A DNA stretch of 16,299 nt from Candidatus Pelagibacterales bacterium. Lineage in GTDB: Bacteria; Pseudomonadota; Alphaproteobacteria; TMED109. The stretch spans positions 14,330 through 30,628 of the forward strand of contig PCCU01000016.1 in NCBI GenBank assembly GCA_002732015.1, given 5' to 3'. The translations under genes and the position numbers were made by a program. Positions within the stretch are counted from its first letter, which is position 1; each line of letters begins with the position of its first letter. Below are positions 6,892 through 14,054 of the stretch, one piece after another. The notes under the pieces were generated by a model, which saw nothing but the letters and a program-made list of their open reading frames with translations, was not told where the DNA came from and ran no database searches.

Positions 6892-7216
6892 GATATTTAA
6901 AGTTTCTGGTACCAGCATGCAACCTATAGCTTGTCCTGGAGACTATATAATCGCTACAACTATTCTAAAAAGATTATTCTTAAAAAATAGACTTGTAATT
7001 TTTTTTGATGAAATACACTCGTATATCATAAAGAGAGTTTCAAATAGTAAAAAATCTTTTTTTACACTTAAAAGTGATAATACCTCTACTACCTCAATAT
7101 TTCATGACAAACAACTAGATAAAGAACAGATTTTATTTGTTGTTTTACTAATAATTAAAAGAAAAAATTTTGAAATACTCCTAAATTTTAAGAAAAAGTT
7201 AATAAAAAATATTTAA
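6884..7216 (+). CDS. sodX: Nickel SOD maturation peptidase (S26 family)
   Basis: Signal-peptidase-like serine protease expected to remove the SodN propeptide and expose the nickel-binding histidine. The 110-residue product has the S26 catalytic serine in VSGTSMQP (Ser11), the general-base lysine in SYIIKRVS (Lys50), and an SDN motif (residues 64-66) in place of the usual GDN box. It has no N-terminal membrane anchor, as expected for an enzyme acting on a cytoplasmic precursor. A hydrophobic stretch (ILFVVLLII) lies near the C terminus. The start is GTG, 8 bases inside the end of sodN. An upstream ATG is not available, and the catalytic serine is only 11 residues in, so this start is well constrained. 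Confidence 0.9.
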   Translation: MFKIFKVSGTSMQPIACPGDYIIATTILKRLFLKNRLVIFFDEIHSYIIKRVSNSKKSFFTLKSDNTSTTSIFHDKQLDKEQILFVVLLIIKRKNFEILLNFKKKLIKNI

Positions 7217-7235
7217 TATATTTTTAATTTTTTTT
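7205..7235 (+). terminator. Weak A/T hairpin after sodX
   Basis: AAAAATAT (7205-7212) and ATATTTTT (7218-7225) can pair around a five-base loop, followed by AA and eight T. It overlaps the sodX stop codon. The stem contains no G or C, so it would be weak, and such patterns arise by chance in this DNA. Confidence 0.22.
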
Positions 7236-7238
7236 CAG

Positions 7239-7244
7239 TATAAT
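7239..7244 (+). promoter_or_regulatory. Perfect -10 box just before the PuuD-like gene
   Basis: TATAAT at 7239-7244 is a consensus -10 hexamer. It would put the transcription start near 7251, just past the ATG at 7250 and ahead of the six-G run. No convincing -35 box is present upstream. If used, it gives a leader of about ten bases and rules out the upstream ATG. Confidence 0.35.
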
Positions 7245-7261
7245 CACTAATGGGGGGAATT

Positions 7262-7858
7262 ATGACAAATATACTTACATCTTTAAATAAAACTATAATT
7301 GCTGGTGTTATATTAACACTATGCTTTTTAGGGTACTATTTTTCTTTAAATAACAGTTTTGATATTTATTTTTTGCAATTTATTTTTCGATATATTCATG
7401 TCCTAGCAGGTATAATGTGGATAGGTTTGCTGTATTATTTTAATTTTGTACAAATACCTAACATGCCTAAAATTCCTGATGAACAAAAGCCTGCTATTGG
7501 AAAGGTAATTGCACCAGCTGCTCTTTGGTATTTTAGATGGGCTGCTATGGTTACACTTATTTCAGGATTAATTTTGGGACATTTAAATGGTTATCTGCTA
7601 TCAGCTCTTAAATTAGGCATTGTTGACTCAAATTCAACTAATACTGCTATAGGAATAGGAATGTGGTTAGCTATTATTATGTGGTTTAACGTGTGGTTTG
7701 TTATTTGGCCTAACCAAAAAAGAGCATTAGGAATTGTTGAAGCTACGGCTGAAGAAAAGGTTGGATCTGCAAAAAGAGCAATGCTTTTCTCAAGGACAAA
7801 TACATTACTATCCATACCTATGCTCTTTGCAATGGTATCAGCTCAAAATATTTGGTAA
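7262..7858 (+). CDS. Urate oxidase (PuuD-type) N-terminal membrane domain protein
   Basis: Integral membrane protein of 198 residues with about five hydrophobic segments. It matches the membrane domain of PuuD-type urate oxidases (the former DUF989). The clear landmark is RYIHVLAGIMWIGLLYYFN around residues 38-56, where the histidine sits in a membrane helix. Further blocks are LWYFRWAAMVTLISGLILG near 80 and IWPNQKRALG near 155. Full PuuD carries a C-terminal cytochrome c domain. This protein ends after the membrane part and has no CXXCH, so urate oxidation cannot be assumed. I chose the ATG at 7262 because a six-G run ending in GGA (7252-7258) sits just ahead of it as a Shine-Dalgarno sequence. 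An in-frame ATG at 7250 would add only four residues. It lies 45 bases after sodX. Confidence 0.85.
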   Translation: MTNILTSLNKTIIAGVILTLCFLGYYFSLNNSFDIYFLQFIFRYIHVLAGIMWIGLLYYFNFVQIPNMPKIPDEQKPAIGKVIAPAALWYFRWAAMVTLISGLILGHLNGYLLSALKLGIVDSNSTNTAIGIGMWLAIIMWFNVWFVIWPNQKRALGIVEATAEEKVGSAKRAMLFSRTNTLLSIPMLFAMVSAQNIW

Positions 7859-7872
7859 AAAAAAATATTTTT
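7845..7872. terminator. Possible weak bidirectional terminator
   Basis: AAAATATTT (7845-7853) and AAATATTTT (7863-7871) can pair around a nine-base loop, between the convergent PuuD-like and amidohydrolase genes, which are only 16 bases apart. The stem is purely A-T and the T tract is short, so this is a position-based suggestion. Confidence 0.18.
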
Positions 7873-7874
7873 AA

Positions 7875-9542
7875 TTAGGGTAAATAGGATCTAATAAGTT
7901 TTCCGTTGGGGGTTTGTTCCTGAAAAAAATTAGTTCCATTTACCCAAATTCCATGAACTCCTAGGGGCTTTTCTAGTAATCTTGTAGATCCTCCTGGTAG
8001 ATCATTTTTTCTGAAAGATTTAGAAGTACCAACTTTTTTAGGGTCAAATAAAAGCATATCTGCATAATAACCTGGTAATAACTTTCCTCTTTTAGGTATT
8101 CTGCATATGTCTGCTTGTTTTCCAGTAAGCTTAAATACTGCCTGCTCAAGAGAAATAATATTTAAATCTCTAGACCATTTTCCAAGAAGATCTAGTCCAT
8201 AACCTGCATCGCATAGAAGAGATAAATGCGCTCCAGCATCAGACAAAGATACAGTTGATTTATCATGAAGAAGCAGTTTTTTTACTTCATTATTTTCAGC
8301 ATTTAACAATTCTGCAATAAAAAGGTCATTCATTCCATATTTAGAAAGTGCATTGTCTATTAACCAGTCAAAAGGATCTTTTTTTTCTTTCACAGAAATA
8401 TCTCTAATATTCATACCTTCAAACTTTTTATTATTCAAATTTGCAGCTTGAATTAGCTTCACTTTTTCCCAATCACCTACAAATAGTTTATTGTTGCTTG
8501 TATCATAAATTTCATTCCTTACTTTTTTTCTAAAATTATCATCTTGTAAAATTTTAATTTTATTGTTGCTATCACTTTCAGTCATATATTTTTTCCAAGA
8601 TGAAAGTCCTTCTAGCATGTATGGCTCATTCATTGTAAATTCCATTGTTAATGGTCTACATGATACTTGACCCCAAAACTCATATCCTTTTTGCGAGGAC
8701 TTTTCTATATCATTAAGGATATTAATTGCCCAATCTTTTTTTGTAGGGTTATAAAATAAAGCAGCAATCATTGCAGGTCTTTTTATATTTCCTATAATAT
8801 TTTGTATATCCTTAATAGTGGTTTTATTTGATTTAGTTATCATAAAAAGCCCCCTGCCATTATGAGCCATTGCTTGAATTAATCTAGAAATTTCCTTATT
8901 AGTAGCAAGTCTAGATGGCATAGGCCTACCTTTATCACCATTATGTCCTTCAAAAGTAGATGTAGAAAAACCTATTGCTCCTTTATTCATTGCATCTTTT
9001 ACTATATTTTCCATCTCTATAATTTCACTATCAGTTGCCTCTCTTTCCATTGCTGCTTCTCCCATGCTCCATATTCTTGTAGCTGAATGTCCTATGTAAG
9101 AACAGATATTGATAGCTAGCTTTTTCCTTTCAAGTAAGTTTAGATATTCACTGTAAGTTTCATAGCTCCAGTCAATTCCTTTTTTTAAAGTATTGTATGG
9201 CATTCCTTCTACTTTAGTTAAGTTAAGCATGTTTAGGTCTCTGTGTTCAGGTTTACATGGAGCTATGGTAAAACCGCAGTTTCCTATTAAAGCAGTTGTA
9301 ACTCCTAAGTCTAGCGAAGGAGAAGCGCTACTGTCCCAAGTTATCTGCGCATCATAATGTGTATGTGTGTCTATTATTCCTGGACAAAGAATATGACCAT
9401 TTGCATCATAAACACTTTTACTTGCTCCTAACTTTTTTCCTCTCTCTACAATGAAATTTCCATTAATTCCTATTTCTCCAAAAAACCTGGAAGAACCGGT
9501 TCCATCTATAATTATTGCATTAATTATTTTTAAATCGAACAT
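7875..9542 (-). CDS. Amidohydrolase, N-acyl-D-amino-acid deacylase family
   Basis: Metal-dependent hydrolase of the D-aminoacylase group, 555 residues. The metal-site motif DTHTHYDAQ gives His60 and His62. NCGFTIAPC follows at 88-96, YIGHSATR places His152, FEGHNGD His200 and MAHNGRG His227. The conserved SDAGAH at 434-439 carries the catalytic aspartate (Asp435). The C-terminal end has the usual small beta domain, with PGYYADMLLFDP. Characterised relatives remove acyl groups from N-acyl-D-amino acids, but this family is often misnamed and the substrate is open. It starts five bases after the HMG-CoA lyase stop, so it should be the last gene of the leucine operon. That suggests it handles an acyl or amide compound feeding this pathway, or D-amino-acid salvage. 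No Shine-Dalgarno sequence is seen. Confidence 0.85.
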   Translation of the reverse strand: MFDLKIINAIIIDGTGSSRFFGEIGINGNFIVERGKKLGASKSVYDANGHILCPGIIDTHTHYDAQITWDSSASPSLDLGVTTALIGNCGFTIAPCKPEHRDLNMLNLTKVEGMPYNTLKKGIDWSYETYSEYLNLLERKKLAINICSYIGHSATRIWSMGEAAMEREATDSEIIEMENIVKDAMNKGAIGFSTSTFEGHNGDKGRPMPSRLATNKEISRLIQAMAHNGRGLFMITKSNKTTIKDIQNIIGNIKRPAMIAALFYNPTKKDWAINILNDIEKSSQKGYEFWGQVSCRPLTMEFTMNEPYMLEGLSSWKKYMTESDSNNKIKILQDDNFRKKVRNEIYDTSNNKLFVGDWEKVKLIQAANLNNKKFEGMNIRDISVKEKKDPFDWLIDNALSKYGMNDLFIAELLNAENNEVKKLLLHDKSTVSLSDAGAHLSLLCDAGYGLDLLGKWSRDLNIISLEQAVFKLTGKQADICRIPKRGKLLPGYYADMLLFDPKKVGTSKSFRKNDLPGGSTRLLEKPLGVHGIWVNGTNFFQEQTPNGKLIRSYLP

Positions 9543-9547
9543 ATCTA

Positions 9548-10450
9548 TTAAGTTTGTTTTGAAAGGATAGCTGAAGCTGTTTTACTTACAATATTCCTAT
9601 TTAAAATCTTATAAATAAATTTTGAAGCAACCAAAACTTTTTGTAAATCTACTCCACAATCAACTCCCATACCATTTAGCATATATATAACATCTTCTGT
9701 CGCAACATTCCCAGAAGCACCTTTTGCATAAGGGCAACCGCCTAATCCTCCTACTGAAGTATCAAAGCTTGATATGCCCATCTGCATACTAGCATAAATA
9801 TTTGCCAAAGCTTGTCCGTATGTATCATGTAGGTGCATTGCTATTTTAGAAAAGTTTATTTTATTGGAAACTTCATTAATTAGTTTTTGTGTTTCTAGGG
9901 GAGTCCCATATCCAACTGTATCTCCCAAAGAAACTTCATAGCATCCTTCATCAATTAAAAAGTTTGCCAAATTTGCAGTTTTTTTATAACTTACTTTACC
10001 TTCATAAGGACACCCTAAAACACAACTCATATAAGCCCTGATTTTGATATTATTCTTTATTGCTATTTTTAATATTTCTTTAATATTTTTTTTTGTTTGC
10101 TCAATGCTCGTATTAGTATTTTTTTTTGAAAAAGACTCTGATGCAGTAGCAAAAACACAAATAGTTTTAACATCACTTTCTAATGCATTTTTTAATCCAA
10201 TAGTATTAGGCACTAGTAATGGATATATTGTTTCTTTATTTTTAATGATATTCTTATAAACAACATCACTATTTTTCATCTGAGGCACCCACTTGGCAGA
10301 AACAAATGATCCAACTTCAATATATTTATAGTTGCATAAACTTAAAAGATTAATAAATTTTACTTTTTCTTCTGCGGATATATTAATTTTTTCATTTTGT
10401 AAGCCATCTCTAGCACCTACTTCATTAATGCTAATATGCTTAGGAAGCAT
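9548..10450 (-). CDS. mvaB: Hydroxymethylglutaryl-CoA lyase
   Basis: Last step of leucine degradation: cleaves 3-hydroxy-3-methylglutaryl-CoA to acetyl-CoA and acetoacetate. The 300-residue TIM-barrel protein is the usual bacterial length. The N-terminal NEVGARDGLQNE carries the catalytic arginine and metal-binding aspartate. HLHDTYGQALANI near 205 gives the metal-binding histidines. The signature GGLGGCPYAKGASGN contains the catalytic cysteine, Cys239. The ATG overlaps the stop of the hydratase gene by 11 bases (ATGCTTCCTAA). In many liu-type clusters the biotin carboxylase subunit of methylcrotonyl-CoA carboxylase stands between these two genes; here there is no room for it. Confidence 0.95.
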   Translation of the reverse strand: MLPKHISINEVGARDGLQNEKINISAEEKVKFINLLSLCNYKYIEVGSFVSAKWVPQMKNSDVVYKNIIKNKETIYPLLVPNTIGLKNALESDVKTICVFATASESFSKKNTNTSIEQTKKNIKEILKIAIKNNIKIRAYMSCVLGCPYEGKVSYKKTANLANFLIDEGCYEVSLGDTVGYGTPLETQKLINEVSNKINFSKIAMHLHDTYGQALANIYASMQMGISSFDTSVGGLGGCPYAKGASGNVATEDVIYMLNGMGVDCGVDLQKVLVASKFIYKILNRNIVSKTASAILSKQT

Positions 10451-11237
10451 TATTTTTCCATTTAGGTTTTCTTTTTTCTAAAAATGCTTCAAGGCCCTCC
10501 TGTGCTTCCTTTGATACTCTAATTTTAGAAATTGTCTCCGCAGTTTCATTTATTAACTGATTATCAATTTTTCTGTAATTAATATTTTTCAGAAAGATTT
10601 TAATATTTCTTTGGGCTAGAGGAGCTCCATTAAGTAAATCATTAATAAGACTGGATTTTATTTTTTCATAGTCCCGAATATTTATTATGTCATCTAATAG
10701 ACCTATACTTAAAGCTTTTTGAGCATTAAATACCTCTCCTGTTAAAAAAAGTTGTTTAGTAGTTTTATATCCAATTATTCTTAATATATAGGGTGCTATC
10801 ATAGCAGGTATTAAACCTAGTTTTACTTCTGAAAAACAAAATTTACTTTTTTTTGTGCTAATAGAAAAATCACTAGCAGCAATAACTCCTAGTGCTCCAC
10901 CAAAAGCATGTCCATTTACAAGTGAAATTGTTGGCTTTGAGAAATTATCTATTGCGCTTAACATATTAGTAAAACTTCTCGCCTCCTTTTTATTTTCATC
11001 AAAGCTAAGATTTTTTGACTCTTTCATCCAAGCAAGATCTGCTCCAGAAGAAAAAACATCACCTTCTCCTGTAAAAATTAAAACTTTACATTTATTAGAT
11101 TTATCTAGAGTTTTAAGAGCATCTTTAATTTCCATAATCATTGTGGAATTAAAAGCATTTTTGCTTTTTGGGTTTGAAAATATTAATTTTACAATACCTT
11201 GACCTGTATAGTCTAATTTTAAATTTTTAAAACTCAT
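10440..11237 (-). CDS. liuC: Methylglutaconyl-CoA hydratase (enoyl-CoA hydratase family)
   Basis: Crotonase-family enzyme expected to hydrate 3-methylglutaconyl-CoA to HMG-CoA. With the ATG at 11237 it has 265 residues, normal for the family. The oxyanion-hole blocks are visible: GDVFSSGADLAWM near 55-67 and NGHAFGGALGVIAASDF near 107-123. SEVKLGLIPAMIAPYIL near 135-151 has the wording typical of methylglutaconyl-CoA hydratases rather than generic enoyl-CoA hydratases. The frame extends upstream to a TTG at 11264, but that would overlap the carboxylase gene. The ATG lies seven bases after its stop, so I prefer the ATG. No Shine-Dalgarno sequence is evident. The specific function rests on both sequence and operon position. 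Confidence 0.88.
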   Translation of the reverse strand: MSFKNLKLDYTGQGIVKLIFSNPKSKNAFNSTMIMEIKDALKTLDKSNKCKVLIFTGEGDVFSSGADLAWMKESKNLSFDENKKEARSFTNMLSAIDNFSKPTISLVNGHAFGGALGVIAASDFSISTKKSKFCFSEVKLGLIPAMIAPYILRIIGYKTTKQLFLTGEVFNAQKALSIGLLDDIINIRDYEKIKSSLINDLLNGAPLAQRNIKIFLKNINYRKIDNQLINETAETISKIRVSKEAQEGLEAFLEKRKPKWKNNAS

Positions 11238-11244
11238 ATATTTT

Positions 11245-12852
11245 TTACATTCTAAAAACGCCAAAATTTTCTTTATTAGTAACTAGATTTTGACAAAAAG
11301 ATAGACTATTCCCCAATATATTTCTTGTTTCTAAAGGATCTATAACACCATCATCCCATAATCTAGATGTAGCGAAGTAAGGAGATCCTTCTTCGTTAAA
11401 TTTTTTAATTATATTATTCATAAAGATATTTTTTTCTTCATTACTCCATTTAATTCCTGAAGAATTAATTTGAGAGTCCTTCACTGAAGCTAAAACCTTA
11501 GCTGCTATTTCACCTCCCATAACTGAGATTTTTGAATTAGGCCAGGAAAACAAAAATCTTGGACTGTATGCTCGACCACACATAGCATAGTTTCCCGCCC
11601 CGAAAGATCCTCCTATTATTATTGTAATTTTTGGAACAGTGACAGTAGATACAGCATTAACGAGTTTAGCTCCATCCTTAGCAATACCTTTTTCTTCAAA
11701 GCTTTTTCCTATAATAAACCCTGAAATATTTTGTAAAAAAACTATAGGAACTCTTCTTTGTTCACATAATTGTATGAAGTGTGTGCCTTTTAAAGATGAT
11801 TCAGAAAACAATACTCCATTGTTTGCTATAATACCCACAGGATATCCCATTATATGGGAAAATCCTGTTACTAGAGTAGTACCATATTTTTTTTTAAACT
11901 CCTCAAATTCTGAATTATCGACTAACCTTGAGATTATTTCTCTAACATCATATTGTTCCCTTAAATCTGAAGGGACTATCCCATATATATCTTTAGCATC
12001 ATATTTAGGTTTTACTGGTTTTCTTTCTACTAAAATTTTGGGCTTTTCGTAATTAATAAATTCTAAGATTGATTTAACTTTATCCAATGCACTATATTCA
12101 TTTTCAGCAAAATAATCTGCAACACCAGATAGTGAAGTATGTAATTCTGCTCCACCAAGTTCTTGTGGACTACTAACTTCTCCAGTTGCGGCCTCTACTA
12201 AATGAGGTCCTCCTAAAAATATTGTACCATTTTTTTTTACTATAATGGTTTGGTCTGACATTGCCGGTATGTAGGCTCCACCAGCAGTGCATGATCCAAG
12301 AACTGCAGATATTTGAGGAATACCCTGAGAAGACATCTTTGCCATTTCGTAAAAAATTCTTCCAAACCCATCCTTATCAGCAAAAATTCCAGTTTGTTCT
12401 TGTAAATTAGCTCCACCTGAGTCAACTAAATGAATACAAGCTAAGTTATTTTCTCTTGCTATTTCTAAGCTTCTTAAATGCTTTTTAACTGTAATTGGGT
12501 AATAAGTTCCTCCCTTAACTGTAGCATCATTTGCGATTATCATGCAATCTCTACCAGAAACTTTTCCTATAACTGATATCATCCCGCCGCTTGGGATGTC
12601 ATTATTCTTATAATTTAAACCAGCTAAACATCCTATTTCAATTATATTTTTCTTATCATCTAAAAGATATTTTACTCTTTCTCTAGGAAGTAATTTCCCT
12701 CTTTTTATATGTTTTTTTCTAGCATCTAGAGACCCACCTATTTTCACTAATCGTTTTTTTTTATTTAAATCAGAAACTAGTTCTTTCATATGCTCAAAGT
12801 TTTTTTTAAACTTTGAGTCCTTTTTTTTCAAATTAGATGAAAGAACTTTCAA
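11245..12852 (-). CDS. liuB: Methylcrotonyl-CoA carboxylase, carboxyltransferase (beta) subunit
   Basis: Transfers a carboxyl group from carboxybiotin to 3-methylcrotonyl-CoA in leucine degradation. The two carboxyltransferase halves are complete. The N half has DARKKHIKRGKLLPRERV near 45-62, GGTYYPITVKKHLR, LVDSGGANLQEQ and GSCTAGGAYIPAMSDQ. The C half has FLQNISGFIIG, IIIGGSFGAGNYAMCGRAY and WPNSKISVMGGE. I place the start at the TTG at 12852, because its TTGA overlaps the thiolase stop, GGAG stands eight bases upstream, and the resulting 535 residues equal the usual family length. A further upstream ATG at 12900 would add 16 residues with no family match (MYRWRRSNCYVF), read from thiolase codons in another frame. 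The enzyme needs a biotin-carboxylase alpha subunit, which is not present in this window. Confidence 0.95.
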   Translation of the reverse strand: MKVLSSNLKKKDSKFKKNFEHMKELVSDLNKKKRLVKIGGSLDARKKHIKRGKLLPRERVKYLLDDKKNIIEIGCLAGLNYKNNDIPSGGMISVIGKVSGRDCMIIANDATVKGGTYYPITVKKHLRSLEIARENNLACIHLVDSGGANLQEQTGIFADKDGFGRIFYEMAKMSSQGIPQISAVLGSCTAGGAYIPAMSDQTIIVKKNGTIFLGGPHLVEAATGEVSSPQELGGAELHTSLSGVADYFAENEYSALDKVKSILEFINYEKPKILVERKPVKPKYDAKDIYGIVPSDLREQYDVREIISRLVDNSEFEEFKKKYGTTLVTGFSHIMGYPVGIIANNGVLFSESSLKGTHFIQLCEQRRVPIVFLQNISGFIIGKSFEEKGIAKDGAKLVNAVSTVTVPKITIIIGGSFGAGNYAMCGRAYSPRFLFSWPNSKISVMGGEIAAKVLASVKDSQINSSGIKWSNEEKNIFMNNIIKKFNEEGSPYFATSRLWDDGVIDPLETRNILGNSLSFCQNLVTNKENFGVFRM

Positions 12853-14036
12853 TCTATTAGCTCCAAAGACATAGCAGTTGCTTCTCCTCCACCTATACAT
12901 AAAGATGCAATACCTCTCTTGAGATTTCTACTTTTTAAATTGTTAATTAGGGTGGCTACTATTCTTGCTCCAGAAGCTCCAACAGGATGACCTAGGGCAC
13001 ATGCTCCACCATTTATATTTAAAATTTCTCTTGAAATATTTAACTCTTTCATTACTGCCATAGGAACAACGGCAAATGCTTCATTAACTTCTAATAAGTC
13101 AATATCTGTTTTTTTCCAACCAGACTTATCAATAACTTTACTAATTGCTCCTATTGGAGCAGTAGTAAACCAATTTGGTTCATGGCTATTAGTTGAATGT
13201 GCTACTATTTTTGCTAATGGCTTAATTCCTTTTTTATATGCAGTGCTTTCTTTCATTAAAATTACTGTTGCAGCTCCATCTGATATAGAAGATGAGTTAG
13301 CAGCAGTAACAGTACCATTTTTTCTAAAAGCAGGTTTTAACTGAGGTATTTTCTCAATGTTTGCTTTAAAAGGTTGTTCGTCTTTATTTATGACTTTAGT
13401 TCCTTTTTTAGAGAGCAAAGAAAGTTCTACTATTTCATTTCTAAAAGAACCATCTTCATTAGCTTTCTTAGCCTTTAGTAAAGAATCAATAGAAAAATTA
13501 TCTTGTTCTTCTCTCGAAAATTGATAATGTTCTGCAGTGTCCTCAGCAAAACTTCCCATAAGTTTTCCTTCTTCGTAAGCGTCTTCTAAACCATCAAGAA
13601 ACATATGGTCCTTAACTTGATTATGTCCCATTCTTAATCCTTTTCTAACCTTGGGCAGGATATATGGTGCATTACTCATACTCTCAATTCCTCCCGCTAC
13701 AACTATCTTATTCGTACCTGATTCTATACTATCATATCCCATCATTATAGACTTCATGCCAGAACCACACATTTTGTTGATAGTAGTAGCACCAACTGTT
13801 ACAGGAATACCGGCTCCTATACTAACCTGTCTTGCTGGTGCCTGTCCTAATCCTGCTGGTAAAACACATCCTATGATAACTTCATCTATGTCTTCATTAC
13901 TCAATTTGGTATCTTCTAAGTTTTTTTTGACCACTATGCTTCCTAGATCCGTTGCCTTAAAGCTTGATAGATCTCCCTGAAAACTTCCCATAGGGGTCCT
14001 TCTAGCACTTACTAAAACAATACTTTCTTTACTCAT
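12849..14036 (-). CDS. Acetyl-CoA acetyltransferase (thiolase)
   Basis: Thiolase that interconverts two acetyl-CoA with acetoacetyl-CoA. In a catabolic leucine cluster it most likely cleaves acetoacetyl-CoA. The 395 residues have the usual length. The nucleophile is Cys90 in INKMCGSGMKS. The C-terminal catalytic blocks are present: NEAFAVVPMAV near 318, GHPVGASGARI near 349-359 and SLCIGGGEATAM near 380. AGGAG sits seven bases before the ATG, the best Shine-Dalgarno sequence of the cluster. The TGA stop overlaps the TTG start of the carboxylase beta gene. A broader 3-ketoacyl-CoA thiolase is possible, but the sequence and length fit the biosynthetic/AtoB type. Confidence 0.94.
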   Translation of the reverse strand: MSKESIVLVSARRTPMGSFQGDLSSFKATDLGSIVVKKNLEDTKLSNEDIDEVIIGCVLPAGLGQAPARQVSIGAGIPVTVGATTINKMCGSGMKSIMMGYDSIESGTNKIVVAGGIESMSNAPYILPKVRKGLRMGHNQVKDHMFLDGLEDAYEEGKLMGSFAEDTAEHYQFSREEQDNFSIDSLLKAKKANEDGSFRNEIVELSLLSKKGTKVINKDEQPFKANIEKIPQLKPAFRKNGTVTAANSSSISDGAATVILMKESTAYKKGIKPLAKIVAHSTNSHEPNWFTTAPIGAISKVIDKSGWKKTDIDLLEVNEAFAVVPMAVMKELNISREILNINGGACALGHPVGASGARIVATLINNLKSRNLKRGIASLCIGGGEATAMSLELID

Positions 14037-14054
14037 AAATTTACTCCTAAATTA

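Noticed and set aside
7858..7875. A/T palindrome AAAAATATTTTT considered as an attachment or binding site
   Set aside because: It is too short and too simple in this base composition. At most it is part of a weak terminator between convergent genes.
10044..10259. Hydrophobic 71-codon plus-strand frame inside the HMG-CoA lyase gene
   Set aside because: It is an antisense shadow. The hydrophobicity comes from lysine- and asparagine-rich codons read backwards.
11238..11264. Upstream TTG start for the methylglutaconyl-CoA hydratase (adds MAFLECKKY)
   Set aside because: It overlaps the carboxylase beta gene and adds residues with no family match. The ATG at 11237 gives the normal length.
11639..12052. 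137-codon plus-strand frame inside the carboxylase beta gene
   Set aside because: It is the antisense shadow of a fully conserved carboxyltransferase.
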